Shown here: positions 17,392 through 25,117 of the stretch, one piece after another
How positions within the stretch are numbered: the stretch's first letter is position 1
Layout of the letters: each line of letters begins with the position of its first letter
DNA from: Mesorhizobium sp. NFR06
Lineage (GTDB): Bacteria > Pseudomonadota > Alphaproteobacteria > Rhizobiales > Rhizobiaceae
Reading direction: 5' to 3'
DNA: 64,000 nt
Assembly: GCF_900115245.1 (NCBI RefSeq)
Contig: NZ_FOVT01000002.1
Span: 475,440-539,439, forward strand
Translations under genes and position numbers: made by a program
Notes under the pieces: generated by a model
Databases searched by the model: none
Seen by the model: the letters and a program-made list of their open reading frames with translations, nothing else
Told to the model about the DNA's origin: nothing

Positions 17392-17827
17392 ACACTTTGC
17401 CCCAATCGGGCTCCGCGGGGGCGGTGTAGTCGACGTCAGGAAGCAGTTTTAGTGTTCCAGCCATGCAACCGAACAAATGGTCTGCACCCGCAGGCGGCAC
17501 GATGTAGTCTTCCTTCACGTCCGTATCGTTGAAATCCATGTGCCCCTCCATGAAACCCGGTTCGCTTTCATCCGCAGCACGATGCTTTCTGTCCGCGGGG
17601 TCGCTTGAGGAACCCAGGTGGACCAGTATCTCGCTGACGGGCCGATCGAAAATCTCAGCGATCTTGCGTATTTCATCAACTTGCATACGCCGTTCGCCGT
17701 TGAGGGTTCGCGACAGCGCGCTGTAGTGCATTCCCATGCGGCTGGCCATGCTGCGAACCGTTAGGTTGCACTCCTGCATCCTGTTCATGAACCACGCCTT
17801 GTCGACGCCAGTCCTGCCTTCCGACAA
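17381..17827 (-). CDS. XRE-type HTH antitoxin with C-terminal toxin-binding tail
   Basis: A 148-residue protein. Residues 11-70 form a Cro/C1-type helix-turn-helix (SMASRMGMHYSALSRTLNG, followed by IAEIFDRPVSEIL). A linker of about 45 polar residues follows. The tail, residues 117-148, reads HLFGCMAGTLKLLPDVDY and ends EPDWGKVYDR, which resembles the toxin-neutralising tails of Phd- and AbrB-type antitoxins partnered with PIN toxins. An XRE domain is unusual as a PIN partner. It is immediately upstream of and overlaps the toxin gene, and probably represses its own operon. Confidence 0.8.
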   Translation of the reverse strand: MSEGRTGVDKAWFMNRMQECNLTVRSMASRMGMHYSALSRTLNGERRMQVDEIRKIAEIFDRPVSEILVHLGSSSDPADRKHRAADESEPGFMEGHMDFNDTDVKEDYIVPPAGADHLFGCMAGTLKLLPDVDYTAPAEPDWGKVYDR

Positions 17828-17886
17828 CGTCGCCTCCTGTGGTTCGGCGCTATAATCACAACACTATTGCTTAAATCGCAACAAAG

Positions 17887-19254
17887 TCAATATCGCTCGA
17901 ACCCCCTGTGCAGCTCCCAATCCGTGATGCGGCGGTCGTATTCGAACTGCTCCCAGCGGGCGGTGTGCACGTAATGCTCGATCACCTCCTCGCCGAAAGC
18001 CTGCTTGAGCATCACTGACTTCGCCAGCGTCTCGGTGGCGTCGCGCAATGTCTTCGGGATCTCTGGCAACTGCGACGCCTGATAGGCGTCGCCGACGAAG
18101 GGCTTCTGCAGTTCCAGCTTCTCGTCGATGCCGGCAAGGCCGGACGCGATCAGCGCCGCGAAGGCCAGGTAAGGATTGAGGTCGGCGCCGCCGATGCGGC
18201 ACTCCATCCGGATGCCCTTGGTGCCCTCGCCGCAGAGGCGGAAGCCGGCGGTGCGGTTGTCCTCGCTCCACATGATCTTGGTCGGCGCGAAGGTGCCGGC
18301 CTGGAAGCGCTTGTAGGAGTTGATGTAGGGCGCCAGGAACCAGGTGAACTCCTTGGCGTATTTGAGCTGACCCGCCGCCCATTGCTGGCCAAGCGTCGAC
18401 AAGGTCCATTCGGCGTTTTTGTCGAAGAACAGCGGCACCCCGCCGTCGGCGCTCCACAGCGAATTGTGGATGTGGCTGGAATTGCCGGCGAGCCCGTAAT
18501 TGTACTTGGCCATGAAGGAGATCGCCTTGCCTTCGGAATCGGCGATCTCCTTGGCGCCGTTCTTCAGGATCACGTGGCGATCCGCCATGTCGAGCGCCTC
18601 GGCATAGCGCACATTGATTTCTTCCTGGCCCGGACCCCACTCGCCCTTGGAATTCTCGATCGGAATGCCGGCAGCATCCATCTCGTTGCGAAGCCGGCGC
18701 ATGACGCCTTCTTCCTTGCTGGTGATGCCGATCTGGTAGTCGCCGATATAAGGCGAGGCGGAGTCGAGGCCCTGCCAGTGCTTCTTGCGCGCCGAATCGT
18801 ATGTTTCGCTGAACAAATAGAACTCGAGCTCAGAAGCGAAGTAGCCGATATAGCCGCGGTCCTTGAGCCGATTGACCTGCTTCTTCAGGATCGCGCGCGG
18901 CGAGTGAGCCAAATCCTCATGCGTGTGATGATCGAGCACGTCGCAGATCACCAAAGCCGTCTTTTCGAGCCATGGAATGCGCCGCAGCGTCGACAGGTCC
19001 GGCTTCATGACAAAGTCGCCATAGCCCTTCGACCAGCTCGCCGCCTTGTAGCCAGGCACCGGCTCCATATCGATGTCGCAGGCCAAGAGATAGTTGCATC
19101 CATGCGTCTCGCCATACGCGGAATCGACAAAATACTGAGCCAGGAAGCGTTTTCCCGAGAGCCGGCCCTGCATGTCGACGATGCAAGCAAGCACCGTGTC
19201 GATCTCACTGTTCGAGACCGCTTTCTTCAACTGATCGAACGAGAAATTGGCCAT
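17887..19254 (-). CDS. Type III glutamine synthetase-like gamma-glutamyl ligase
   Basis: A 455-residue ATP-dependent ligase of the glutamine synthetase fold, of the class that includes gamma-glutamylputrescine and gamma-glutamyl-ethanolamide synthetases. The C-terminal catalytic domain shows ELEFYLF, the ATP/glutamate-binding GNSSHIHNSLW and ECRIGGADLNPYLAFAALIASG. The ATG at 19254 (MANFSFDQLK) is supported by family alignment and a GGAG upstream. It follows an APC permease. This suggests it glutamylates an amine imported by the permeases; true ammonia assimilation is less likely given the context. A decayed copy of its 5' end lies at 20909-21020. Confidence 0.9.
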   Translation of the reverse strand: MANFSFDQLKKAVSNSEIDTVLACIVDMQGRLSGKRFLAQYFVDSAYGETHGCNYLLACDIDMEPVPGYKAASWSKGYGDFVMKPDLSTLRRIPWLEKTALVICDVLDHHTHEDLAHSPRAILKKQVNRLKDRGYIGYFASELEFYLFSETYDSARKKHWQGLDSASPYIGDYQIGITSKEEGVMRRLRNEMDAAGIPIENSKGEWGPGQEEINVRYAEALDMADRHVILKNGAKEIADSEGKAISFMAKYNYGLAGNSSHIHNSLWSADGGVPLFFDKNAEWTLSTLGQQWAAGQLKYAKEFTWFLAPYINSYKRFQAGTFAPTKIMWSEDNRTAGFRLCGEGTKGIRMECRIGGADLNPYLAFAALIASGLAGIDEKLELQKPFVGDAYQASQLPEIPKTLRDATETLAKSVMLKQAFGEEVIEHYVHTARWEQFEYDRRITDWELHRGFERY

Positions 19255-19292
19255 TCTTTTGGCACTCCAGTGCTTGTCGATTGAGGAAACGA

Positions 19293-19323
19293 GGCCATGG
19301 CCGGCATTGCGCCGGCCATGGCC
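19293..19323. terminator. 13-bp perfect hairpin between permease and ligase genes
   Basis: GGCCATGGCCGGC at 19293-19305 pairs with 19311-19323 around a five-base loop. It lies between the permease stop (19337) and the ligase start (19254). No long T-run follows, so it may be an attenuator or mRNA-stabilising hairpin rather than a full terminator. Confidence 0.5.
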
Positions 19324-19336
19324 GTGAAGAGAAGTA

Positions 19337-20893
19337 TCAGTGGCCGGTCTCGCCGACCGCCTGTTCGGCCGCCTTGATCGCCGCCTGGCGCGCCGCAATG
19401 ATGTCGCCGAGCGGCGGACCCTGGAAGCGGTTGCGCTCGAAGGCGAACCAGACGATCGCCGTCAGGATGAAGAAGCTGACGGTGATGTAGAGCGCCCAGT
19501 CGTTCGGCGGCTGGATGCCGATGACGAAGATCAGGATCATCGACACGAGCGACAGCACGGCGAACAGCATGAATACACCGCGGCCCATGTTCCACGGGCC
19601 CATCTTGTCCCACTTCGGCGTTCCCCAGGCCGCCATGCCGAGCACGATTGGCACGGTGAAGGAGAGGAACAGGAAGATGACGGTGCAGGACACCACGATG
19701 GTGTAGGCCGAGGTGCCGGCGACCGAAACCACCGACGAGCCCCACACGAACAGCACCGACAGGATCGAGGCCGTCCAGATCGCCGCCACTGGCGTGCGGT
19801 AGGTCGGGCTGACCTTGGAAAGCGCCGCCGAGCCCGGCAGGCCACCGTCGCGCGAGAAGGCGAAGATCATGCGCGAGGCCGAGGTGACGGTGGCGAGACC
19901 GCACAGAAGCTGCGCCAGGAAGACGACGAGGTAGACGAACTCCTTGACGCCAGGGCTGACGCGCTGGTCGAAGGCCCAGAAGAACACGTTCCAACCCTGC
20001 TTGGCGGCGTCGTCCATGTTCGGGATCATCAGCACGAAAGCGGCCAGGAACAGGTAGCCGAACAGGGCCGACCAGATGACCGACATCACCATCGCGCGCG
20101 GCACGGAAGAAGCCGCCTTGATGGTCTCTTCCGACGTATGCGCCGAGGCATCATAGCCGGTGATGGTATAGATCGGCAGCAAGAGGCCGAGCGCGAACAC
20201 CCAAGCATTCGATACTGACGGCCAGACACCTGCGCCCGCATCGCCGGAGTAGTTGTGGAAGGTAAACAGCCGGCTGAAATCCCAGGTCTCGGCGGCGGCG
20301 AGGCAGACGATCGCGATCAGGATCGAGCCGAGAAAGATGAGATAGCCCGAGAAGTCGGTGAGCTTCGCCGTCAGCTTGATGCCGAGATGGTTGATCAGCG
20401 CCTGGGCGCCGGTGATGATGACCAGGAAGATCATCTGGTTGGTCAGCGTGCCCTCGATGCCGAGCGCCGGCCCGAACGCGCCGACGAAGAACGTCCAGGT
20501 GCCGACGTTGATGGCGCCGAGAACGGTGATCAGGCCGAGCAGGTTGAGCCAGGCCGTCACCCAGCCGGTGCCGCGGTTGCCGAGGATCGACCCCCAATGA
20601 TAGAGGCCGCCGGCCGTCGGATAGGCCGAGCTGATCTGCGACATGGCGACCGCGAAGGTCAGCGACACGAAGCAGCCGACCAGCCAACCGATGCCGATGC
20701 CGATGCCGCCGGCGCCGGAGGTCGCCTGGGCCAACGAGTTAATGCCGCCGGACAGGATGCAAATGATGGAGAAGGAGACCGCGAAGTTCGAGAAGCGGCT
20801 AAGGCGCCGCTCCAGTTCTTGAGCGTAGCCCATGCTGTGGAGGACCTTTATGTCCTCCTGCTTGTCAACGTCCGAATAGTCTGGTGTTGTCAT
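19337..20893 (-). CDS. APC family amino acid/amine permease 1
   Basis: A 518-residue transporter with about 12 hydrophobic helices, of the amino acid-polyamine-organocation superfamily (the GABA/choline permease-like branch). Residues near the N terminus (SFSIICILSGGINSLAQA) carry the unwound helix 1 of this fold, and TGYDASAHTSEETI is the conserved helix 6 region. The ATG at 20893 follows AAAGGGGAATTCCAAC, a leader shared with the second permease. It is followed by the glutamine synthetase-like gene, matching the permease-ligase pairing of the Puu pathway. It is closely similar to permease 2, so the two are tandem paralogues. Confidence 0.9.
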   Translation of the reverse strand: MTTPDYSDVDKQEDIKVLHSMGYAQELERRLSRFSNFAVSFSIICILSGGINSLAQATSGAGGIGIGIGWLVGCFVSLTFAVAMSQISSAYPTAGGLYHWGSILGNRGTGWVTAWLNLLGLITVLGAINVGTWTFFVGAFGPALGIEGTLTNQMIFLVIITGAQALINHLGIKLTAKLTDFSGYLIFLGSILIAIVCLAAAETWDFSRLFTFHNYSGDAGAGVWPSVSNAWVFALGLLLPIYTITGYDASAHTSEETIKAASSVPRAMVMSVIWSALFGYLFLAAFVLMIPNMDDAAKQGWNVFFWAFDQRVSPGVKEFVYLVVFLAQLLCGLATVTSASRMIFAFSRDGGLPGSAALSKVSPTYRTPVAAIWTASILSVLFVWGSSVVSVAGTSAYTIVVSCTVIFLFLSFTVPIVLGMAAWGTPKWDKMGPWNMGRGVFMLFAVLSLVSMILIFVIGIQPPNDWALYITVSFFILTAIVWFAFERNRFQGPPLGDIIAARQAAIKAAEQAVGETGH

Positions 20894-20908
20894 GTTGGAA
20901 TTCCCCTT

Positions 20909-21020
20909 TGGTTCTTTGCTGGCCACCACTGCATGCCGACAATGCAGACCTGCACTGTACCGATCCTACCGCGGGAAAGACCTTCTCCTTCAATTGCTCG
21001 AACGAGAAATTCCCGGCCAT
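20909..21020 (-). pseudogene. Remnant of a second glutamine synthetase-like gene (5' end only, frameshifted)
   Basis: Reading the minus strand from 21020 gives ATG and then MAGNFSFEQLKEKV, which closely matches MANFSFDQLKKAV of the intact gene at 19254. About 20 codons in, the similarity continues in another frame as TVQVCIVGMQ, against TVLACIVDMQ in the intact gene. It then ends where the leader of permease 1 begins. The fragment therefore represents the first 40 or so codons of a lost paralogue, between two paralogous permeases. It implies a former tandem duplication of a permease-ligase unit followed by decay. Confidence 0.75.
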
Positions 21021-21104
21021 TCGGCAACAACCCTTCAATGCTGAAACCTACCTGTCGACAGGATGCCCGGCCGATCTGAACCGGTCGGGCAATTTGCCTT
21101 TCCG

Positions 21105-22646
21105 TCAGCCCGCCGTCTGGCCGACAGCTTTTTCCGCAGCCGCGATCTCCGCCGCACGACGAGCAATATCGGCACCGATCGGCGGGCCCTTGAAGCGGCG
21201 CGATTCAATACCGAACCAAAGGGCCACGAGCAGAATGATCAATCCGATCGCATAGTTGATCAGGATGTCGAACGGCGGCTGGATGCCGGCATACATCAGC
21301 ACCAGAACGCCCAGCACGGTGATAACGGCGAAAGGCTTTGACCAGACGCCGAGGCGGAACGGACCGAACTCGGTCCAGGTCTTGCCCTCCGCAAGCAAGC
21401 CTGCCGCCACCGGCATGGCATAAGACACGTAGAGGAAGAGAGCACAGCCTGCGGCGAGCGCCGCGAAGGCCGGCGAATAGAGCGTGGCGGCGATCGCCAG
21501 CACGACGCCAAGCCAAATGGCCGGGACGGGCGTGCGCCAGGTCGGCGAAACCTGCTTCCACAAGGACGACCCTGGCAGACCTCCGTCACGCGAAAAGGCG
21601 AAGATCATACGCGAGGTCGAAGTAAGTCCGGCCAGCGCGCACAAATAATTCGCGAGCACAATGCAGATGCCGAGCAGATCCTTCAGCCACGTCGGCGCCG
21701 GCAGGTTGTTGAACAGGTTGAACCAGGCATTGCCGCCGTCCTTGGCCGTCGCCGCGAGATCGGGGCTTGCGAGGACGAAGGACACCGCCATGACAAAGCC
21801 GAAGACGAGTGACCACAGGACGGCGTGGATCATGCCCCTGGGCACGGCGACACGGGCATTGTGTGTTTCCTCGGCCGTATGCGCCGAAGCATCAAAGCCG
21901 GTGATCGTGTAAAGCGGATAGAGAAGGCCGATCAGGAAGGCCACGAGCGCGGTTCGGGCCGTCGGGACATAGCCGCCGCCGGGATCGCCGGTCGTGTTGA
22001 CGAAAGTCGTCAACCGCGAAAGATCGAAGCCATGCGCGCCCCAGATGAGGAAGGTCAGCGTCAGCACCACCGCGACCACGAGGATGAGGTAGCCGGAAAA
22101 GTCGGTCAACCTCGTCGTGGTCTTGATGCCGAGATGATTGAACAGGCCTTGGGTGACGGTGATGATGACGACTGCCGCCGTCTGCTGCCAGAAACCCCAG
22201 GTTGATGTGTCCAGGCCGAGGATCGGACCAGCGACCAGCCCCTGGAACAGCAGATAGACACCGACATTGACCGAGGCAACGACGAAGATGAGGCCGAGCA
22301 GATTGATCCAGGCCGTTGCCCAGCCCCACCCGCGCCCACCGAGAATCGAGGACCAGTGGTAAAGGCCGCCGGCGGTAGGATAAGCCGAACCGATCTGGCC
22401 GAGCGAAGCGGCGACGACAAGGGCGAACACACCGCCGACGATCCAGCCGATGGTCGCCTCGAACCCGCTGCCGGTGCCCATGGCCAGCGGGAATGAGGTG
22501 ATGCCGCCGGCCAGGATGCAAATGATCGAAAAGGAAATAGCGAAGTTGGAGAAGCCGCTCATGCGGCGAGCCAATTCCTGGGCGTAGCCCATGCTGTGAA
22601 GGATCTTTACATCCTCCGACTTGTCCGTGTGATCCGGTTTTATCAT
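21105..22646 (-). CDS. APC family amino acid/amine permease 2
   Basis: A 513-residue paralogue of permease 1 with the same plan: N terminus EDVKILHSMGYAQELARRM, a helix 1 segment SFSIICILAGGITSFPLA, helix 6 TGFDASAHTAEETH and about 12 membrane segments. It is preceded by AAGGGGACTTCCAACATGA, almost identical to the leader of permease 1. It begins 24 bases downstream of the N-formylglutamate amidohydrolase-like gene. It is probably a proton-coupled importer of an amine or amino acid; the substrate is not determinable here. Confidence 0.9.
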   Translation of the reverse strand: MIKPDHTDKSEDVKILHSMGYAQELARRMSGFSNFAISFSIICILAGGITSFPLAMGTGSGFEATIGWIVGGVFALVVAASLGQIGSAYPTAGGLYHWSSILGGRGWGWATAWINLLGLIFVVASVNVGVYLLFQGLVAGPILGLDTSTWGFWQQTAAVVIITVTQGLFNHLGIKTTTRLTDFSGYLILVVAVVLTLTFLIWGAHGFDLSRLTTFVNTTGDPGGGYVPTARTALVAFLIGLLYPLYTITGFDASAHTAEETHNARVAVPRGMIHAVLWSLVFGFVMAVSFVLASPDLAATAKDGGNAWFNLFNNLPAPTWLKDLLGICIVLANYLCALAGLTSTSRMIFAFSRDGGLPGSSLWKQVSPTWRTPVPAIWLGVVLAIAATLYSPAFAALAAGCALFLYVSYAMPVAAGLLAEGKTWTEFGPFRLGVWSKPFAVITVLGVLVLMYAGIQPPFDILINYAIGLIILLVALWFGIESRRFKGPPIGADIARRAAEIAAAEKAVGQTAG

Positions 22647-22670
22647 GTTGGAAGTCCCCTTCTTATTTTC

Positions 22671-23489
22671 TTAGCTGGCCTGTTTTATTGACTTTCCCAT
22701 TGCGCGTTGTCGGGAGCCCCTGGCCTCATCGGGCTCCAGATTCGAAAATATGCCTGTGAGCAGATCCGCCCATTTCCGCTGCCCGGTCTCGCCGGAGATT
22801 TCATCGTTGCGGATTTCGATCATCGCGCAGGCAAGGCCGCGTGAGCGCGCATGCCGTTCCAGCGTGAAATAGACGCGGTCGGCCGGTGAATAGGGTTCGT
22901 TGACGCCGACCGTGACGCCGGCAAGCCGCTGCAGCGCAGCGATGAGCGGCGCCGCCAGCCGGCGGTCGTCGTCATGGATGATGCCGATGTGCCAGGGCCG
23001 GCTCTTGCCCTTGTAGACCGGCGTGAAGGAGTGCACCGACACCAGCCGCGTCTCCTGGCCGCGCGCCAGCCGCCCGTCGATGATCCGGGCAATCGTGTCG
23101 TGGAACGGACGCCAGGACAGGTTGATCCGCGCGGCGCGCTGTTTGTCGGACAGACCGGTGTTTCCCGGGATGGCTGTCGTCTCGCTCACCGGCGGCACAA
23201 GGTCCGGCGCGTCGAGCGGCCGGTTGCAATCTATGACGAGGCGCGAGACGCGGGTCTCGACCAAGGCAGCATCCAGCGCTCCGGCCATGCGGCTGGCCAC
23301 GGGAAGCGCTCCCGGATCCCACGCAATGTGACGGGCAAGGTCTTCGGCGGGCAGGCCGAGAGTCCCGAATTCGGCGGGCAGGAAGTTCGAGGCGTGGTCG
23401 CAGGTGAAGACGAAGGGACTGGATCCGCCGGGGTTGGTCACCCTGACGGTTTCAGACGGTGCAAGGCTAGCGAGCCGCGCTTTCTCCAT
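22671..23489 (-). CDS. N-formylglutamate amidohydrolase family protein
   Basis: A 272-residue member of the FGase family, zinc-dependent amidohydrolases that release formate from N-formylglutamate in histidine breakdown. Recognisable segments are TCDHASNFLP (likely metal-binding Asp-His), HIAWDPGA, VIDCNRP, VSVHSFTP and MIEIRNDEI. No histidine-utilisation genes are nearby. Next to a gamma-glutamyl ligase it may instead cleave a glutamyl or formyl amide intermediate; this is inference. It is the first gene of the minus-strand operon and is divergent from the RpiR regulator. Confidence 0.85.
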   Translation of the reverse strand: MEKARLASLAPSETVRVTNPGGSSPFVFTCDHASNFLPAEFGTLGLPAEDLARHIAWDPGALPVASRMAGALDAALVETRVSRLVIDCNRPLDAPDLVPPVSETTAIPGNTGLSDKQRAARINLSWRPFHDTIARIIDGRLARGQETRLVSVHSFTPVYKGKSRPWHIGIIHDDDRRLAAPLIAALQRLAGVTVGVNEPYSPADRVYFTLERHARSRGLACAMIEIRNDEISGETGQRKWADLLTGIFSNLEPDEARGSRQRAMGKSIKQAS

Positions 23490-23491
23490 AT

Positions 23492-23545
23492 CGTCCCCTA
23501 CGGGACGCTGTATCTTATGTTACGTATTTTGTCTCATTGCGTCCC
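23492..23545. promoter_or_regulatory. Candidate operator for the divergent RpiR-type regulator
   Basis: Three CGTCCC half-sites occur in the intergenic region. CGTCCC at 23492-23497 faces GGGACG at 23502-23507, and GGGACGC at 23502-23508 faces GCGTCCC at 23539-23545. This arrangement between the amidohydrolase operon and rpiR fits an autoregulated divergent promoter. Binding is inferred. Confidence 0.4.
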
Positions 23546-23632
23546 AGTGAATGATTTCATACAGTTTGGCAGGCTTTGTCAAACGCGAATTCGGGAAAAC
23601 GGCGGCAGCAGGCCAACAGGCGGGGGAAAACC

Positions 23633-24457
23633 ATGATTTCCAGTATTGCCGAACTGATCTCGGACCGCATCGGCACCATGCCGGCGGGCGAACGCCGTGC
23701 CGCGCAGACGCTGATTGCCAATTATCCTCTGACCGGGCTGAAGACAGTCGCCGAGTTCTCGGCCGCGGCCGGCGTCTCCTCGCCGACCATCCTGCGCTTC
23801 GTCGCCAGACTCGGTTTCCAGAACTACCCCGAATTCCAGTCGGCGCTGCAGGATGAGCTGGCGGCGCAATTGCAGTCGCCGGCCTCGCGCACGCTCGATC
23901 CGTCCTCGTCCGGCGGCGCCGCTTCGCCGATGCTGGAAGCGACGCTCGACAACATGCGCGAGACGTTCAGGCATCTGTCCGACAAGCAGCTGGCCGATAT
24001 CGCCACGCGGCTTGCCGAGCGACGCGGCAAGACTTTCCTGATCGGCGGCCGCTTCACCGATCCGCTGGCGCGCTACATGGCCGCCCATCTCGCCATCATC
24101 CAGCCGGATGTCTACCACCTCGCCGGCCAGGAGAGCATCTGGCGCGACCGGCTGATCGACATGGGAAAACGCGACGTGCTGGTGATCTTCGACATCCGCC
24201 GTTACCAGGAGAGCCTGATCCGCTTTGCCGAGAAAGCACATGAGCGCGGCGTGCAGATCGTGCTCTTCACCGACCAGTGGCTCTCGCCGATCGCCCGCTT
24301 CGCCCGCCATGTGATCGCCGGACGCACCGCCGTGCCTTCGGCTTGGGATTCCTCGGCGGCATTGTTCGTCGTCGCGGAGACGCTGATTGGTGCCGTCACC
24401 CGGCAGCTGGAAGCAGCCGGCGCGAAGCGCATCCGCGACCTCGAAAGCTTGCGTTAG
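23633..24457 (+). CDS. RpiR family transcriptional regulator
   Basis: A 274-residue regulator. Residues 1-77 form the RpiR helix-turn-helix (KTVAEFSAAAGVSSPTILRFVARLGF), and residues 110-270 form a SIS domain that binds a phosphorylated or related small ligand (GGRFTDPLARYMAAHL). The ATG at 23633 follows GGGGGAAAACC. It is divergent from the amidohydrolase-permease-ligase operon and is its likely regulator. The stop codon overlaps the first base of a palindromic repeat. Confidence 0.9.
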   Translation: MISSIAELISDRIGTMPAGERRAAQTLIANYPLTGLKTVAEFSAAAGVSSPTILRFVARLGFQNYPEFQSALQDELAAQLQSPASRTLDPSSSGGAASPMLEATLDNMRETFRHLSDKQLADIATRLAERRGKTFLIGGRFTDPLARYMAAHLAIIQPDVYHLAGQESIWRDRLIDMGKRDVLVIFDIRRYQESLIRFAEKAHERGVQIVLFTDQWLSPIARFARHVIAGRTAVPSAWDSSAALFVVAETLIGAVTRQLEAAGAKRIRDLESLR

Positions 24458-24556
24458 AGCAATTCCAGGAAAGGTGTGACACGGTTTTCCGTCAGGATTT
24501 GCGTCAAAACAAAGAGATAGGGCGTTTCGCCGTTTCCGTGAGACGGTGAAATGCTC
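24455..24556. repeat. Dispersed palindromic repeat, subtype A (copy 4)
   Basis: It starts TTAGAGCAATTCCAGG, contains the CAAAACAAAGAGATAGGG core and ends with a partial inverted repeat around GTTTCGCCGT and ACGGTGAAA. It directly follows the RpiR stop codon, which shares its first bases. Confidence 0.7.
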
Positions 24557-24706
24557 TGGCGGGTCGTCGGCGGCTTGGACTGGCCCACCGTCTCGGTCGT
24601 CTATCTCCTGCCCGCCCGCTTCGTCACGCCCAAGGCGCCTGAGGAAGTGCGGTTGAAGCGCGAGCTCGCGGAGGCCGCCCATATCGACGGCGAGCCAGCG
24701 CATTAG
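24551..24706 (+). other. Unassigned 51-codon open frame downstream of a repeat
   Basis: An ATG inside the repeat end opens a frame coding for 51 residues, with segments LDWPTVSVVYLLPARF and EVRLKRELAEAAH, ending just before the convergent GtrA gene. There is no good ribosome-binding site, and no family is recognised. It could be the surviving 3' end of a gene whose front was lost, or chance coding in a GC-rich gap. Confidence 0.25.
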
Positions 24707-25117
24707 TTATTTCACCAGCCGGCCTTCGATCGACCAGCGCGCCGCCAGGAAGTTCAGCACCGCCGCCGCCACGACGCCGATGATCTTGGCCGGCCAGACG
24801 CCGACGGTCCCCGCCAGCACGGCGATCGAAAGGCTGGAAACACCAAGCGAAATCAGCGCTCCCAGCGAGACGAAGCGCAGGAAGGAGTGGTGCAGCCGGA
24901 TGTCCGGGTCCCGCTCGAACGACCAGAACCGGTTTGCCGCGAAGGAGAAGAGCACCGCGATGAACCAGGCGCCCACATTGGCGGCCAAGGCCGGCACCGC
25001 AAGCTTGAGCAGCAGGAAAAATGCGGAGAGGTCGATACCGGTGTTGACCAGCCCGACCAGGGCAAAGCGAACGATCTTGTTGCCGGTCGAACGCCGCGGC
25101 TGGCCGGCACCGCTCAT
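24707..25117 (-). CDS. GtrA-like membrane protein
   Basis: A 136-residue protein with four hydrophobic segments, matching the GtrA family that flips or supports transfer of polyprenyl-linked sugars across the inner membrane. The start of the fold is VRFALVGLVNTGIDLSAFFLL, and the conserved FAANRFWSF lies in the middle. It is the last gene of a four-gene set; its start overlaps the deacetylase stop by four bases. In gtr cassettes GtrA acts with GtrB and a serotype-specific transferase, and equivalents of both are upstream here. Confidence 0.9.
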   Translation of the reverse strand: MSGAGQPRRSTGNKIVRFALVGLVNTGIDLSAFFLLLKLAVPALAANVGAWFIAVLFSFAANRFWSFERDPDIRLHHSFLRFVSLGALISLGVSSLSIAVLAGTVGVWPAKIIGVVAAAVLNFLAARWSIEGRLVK

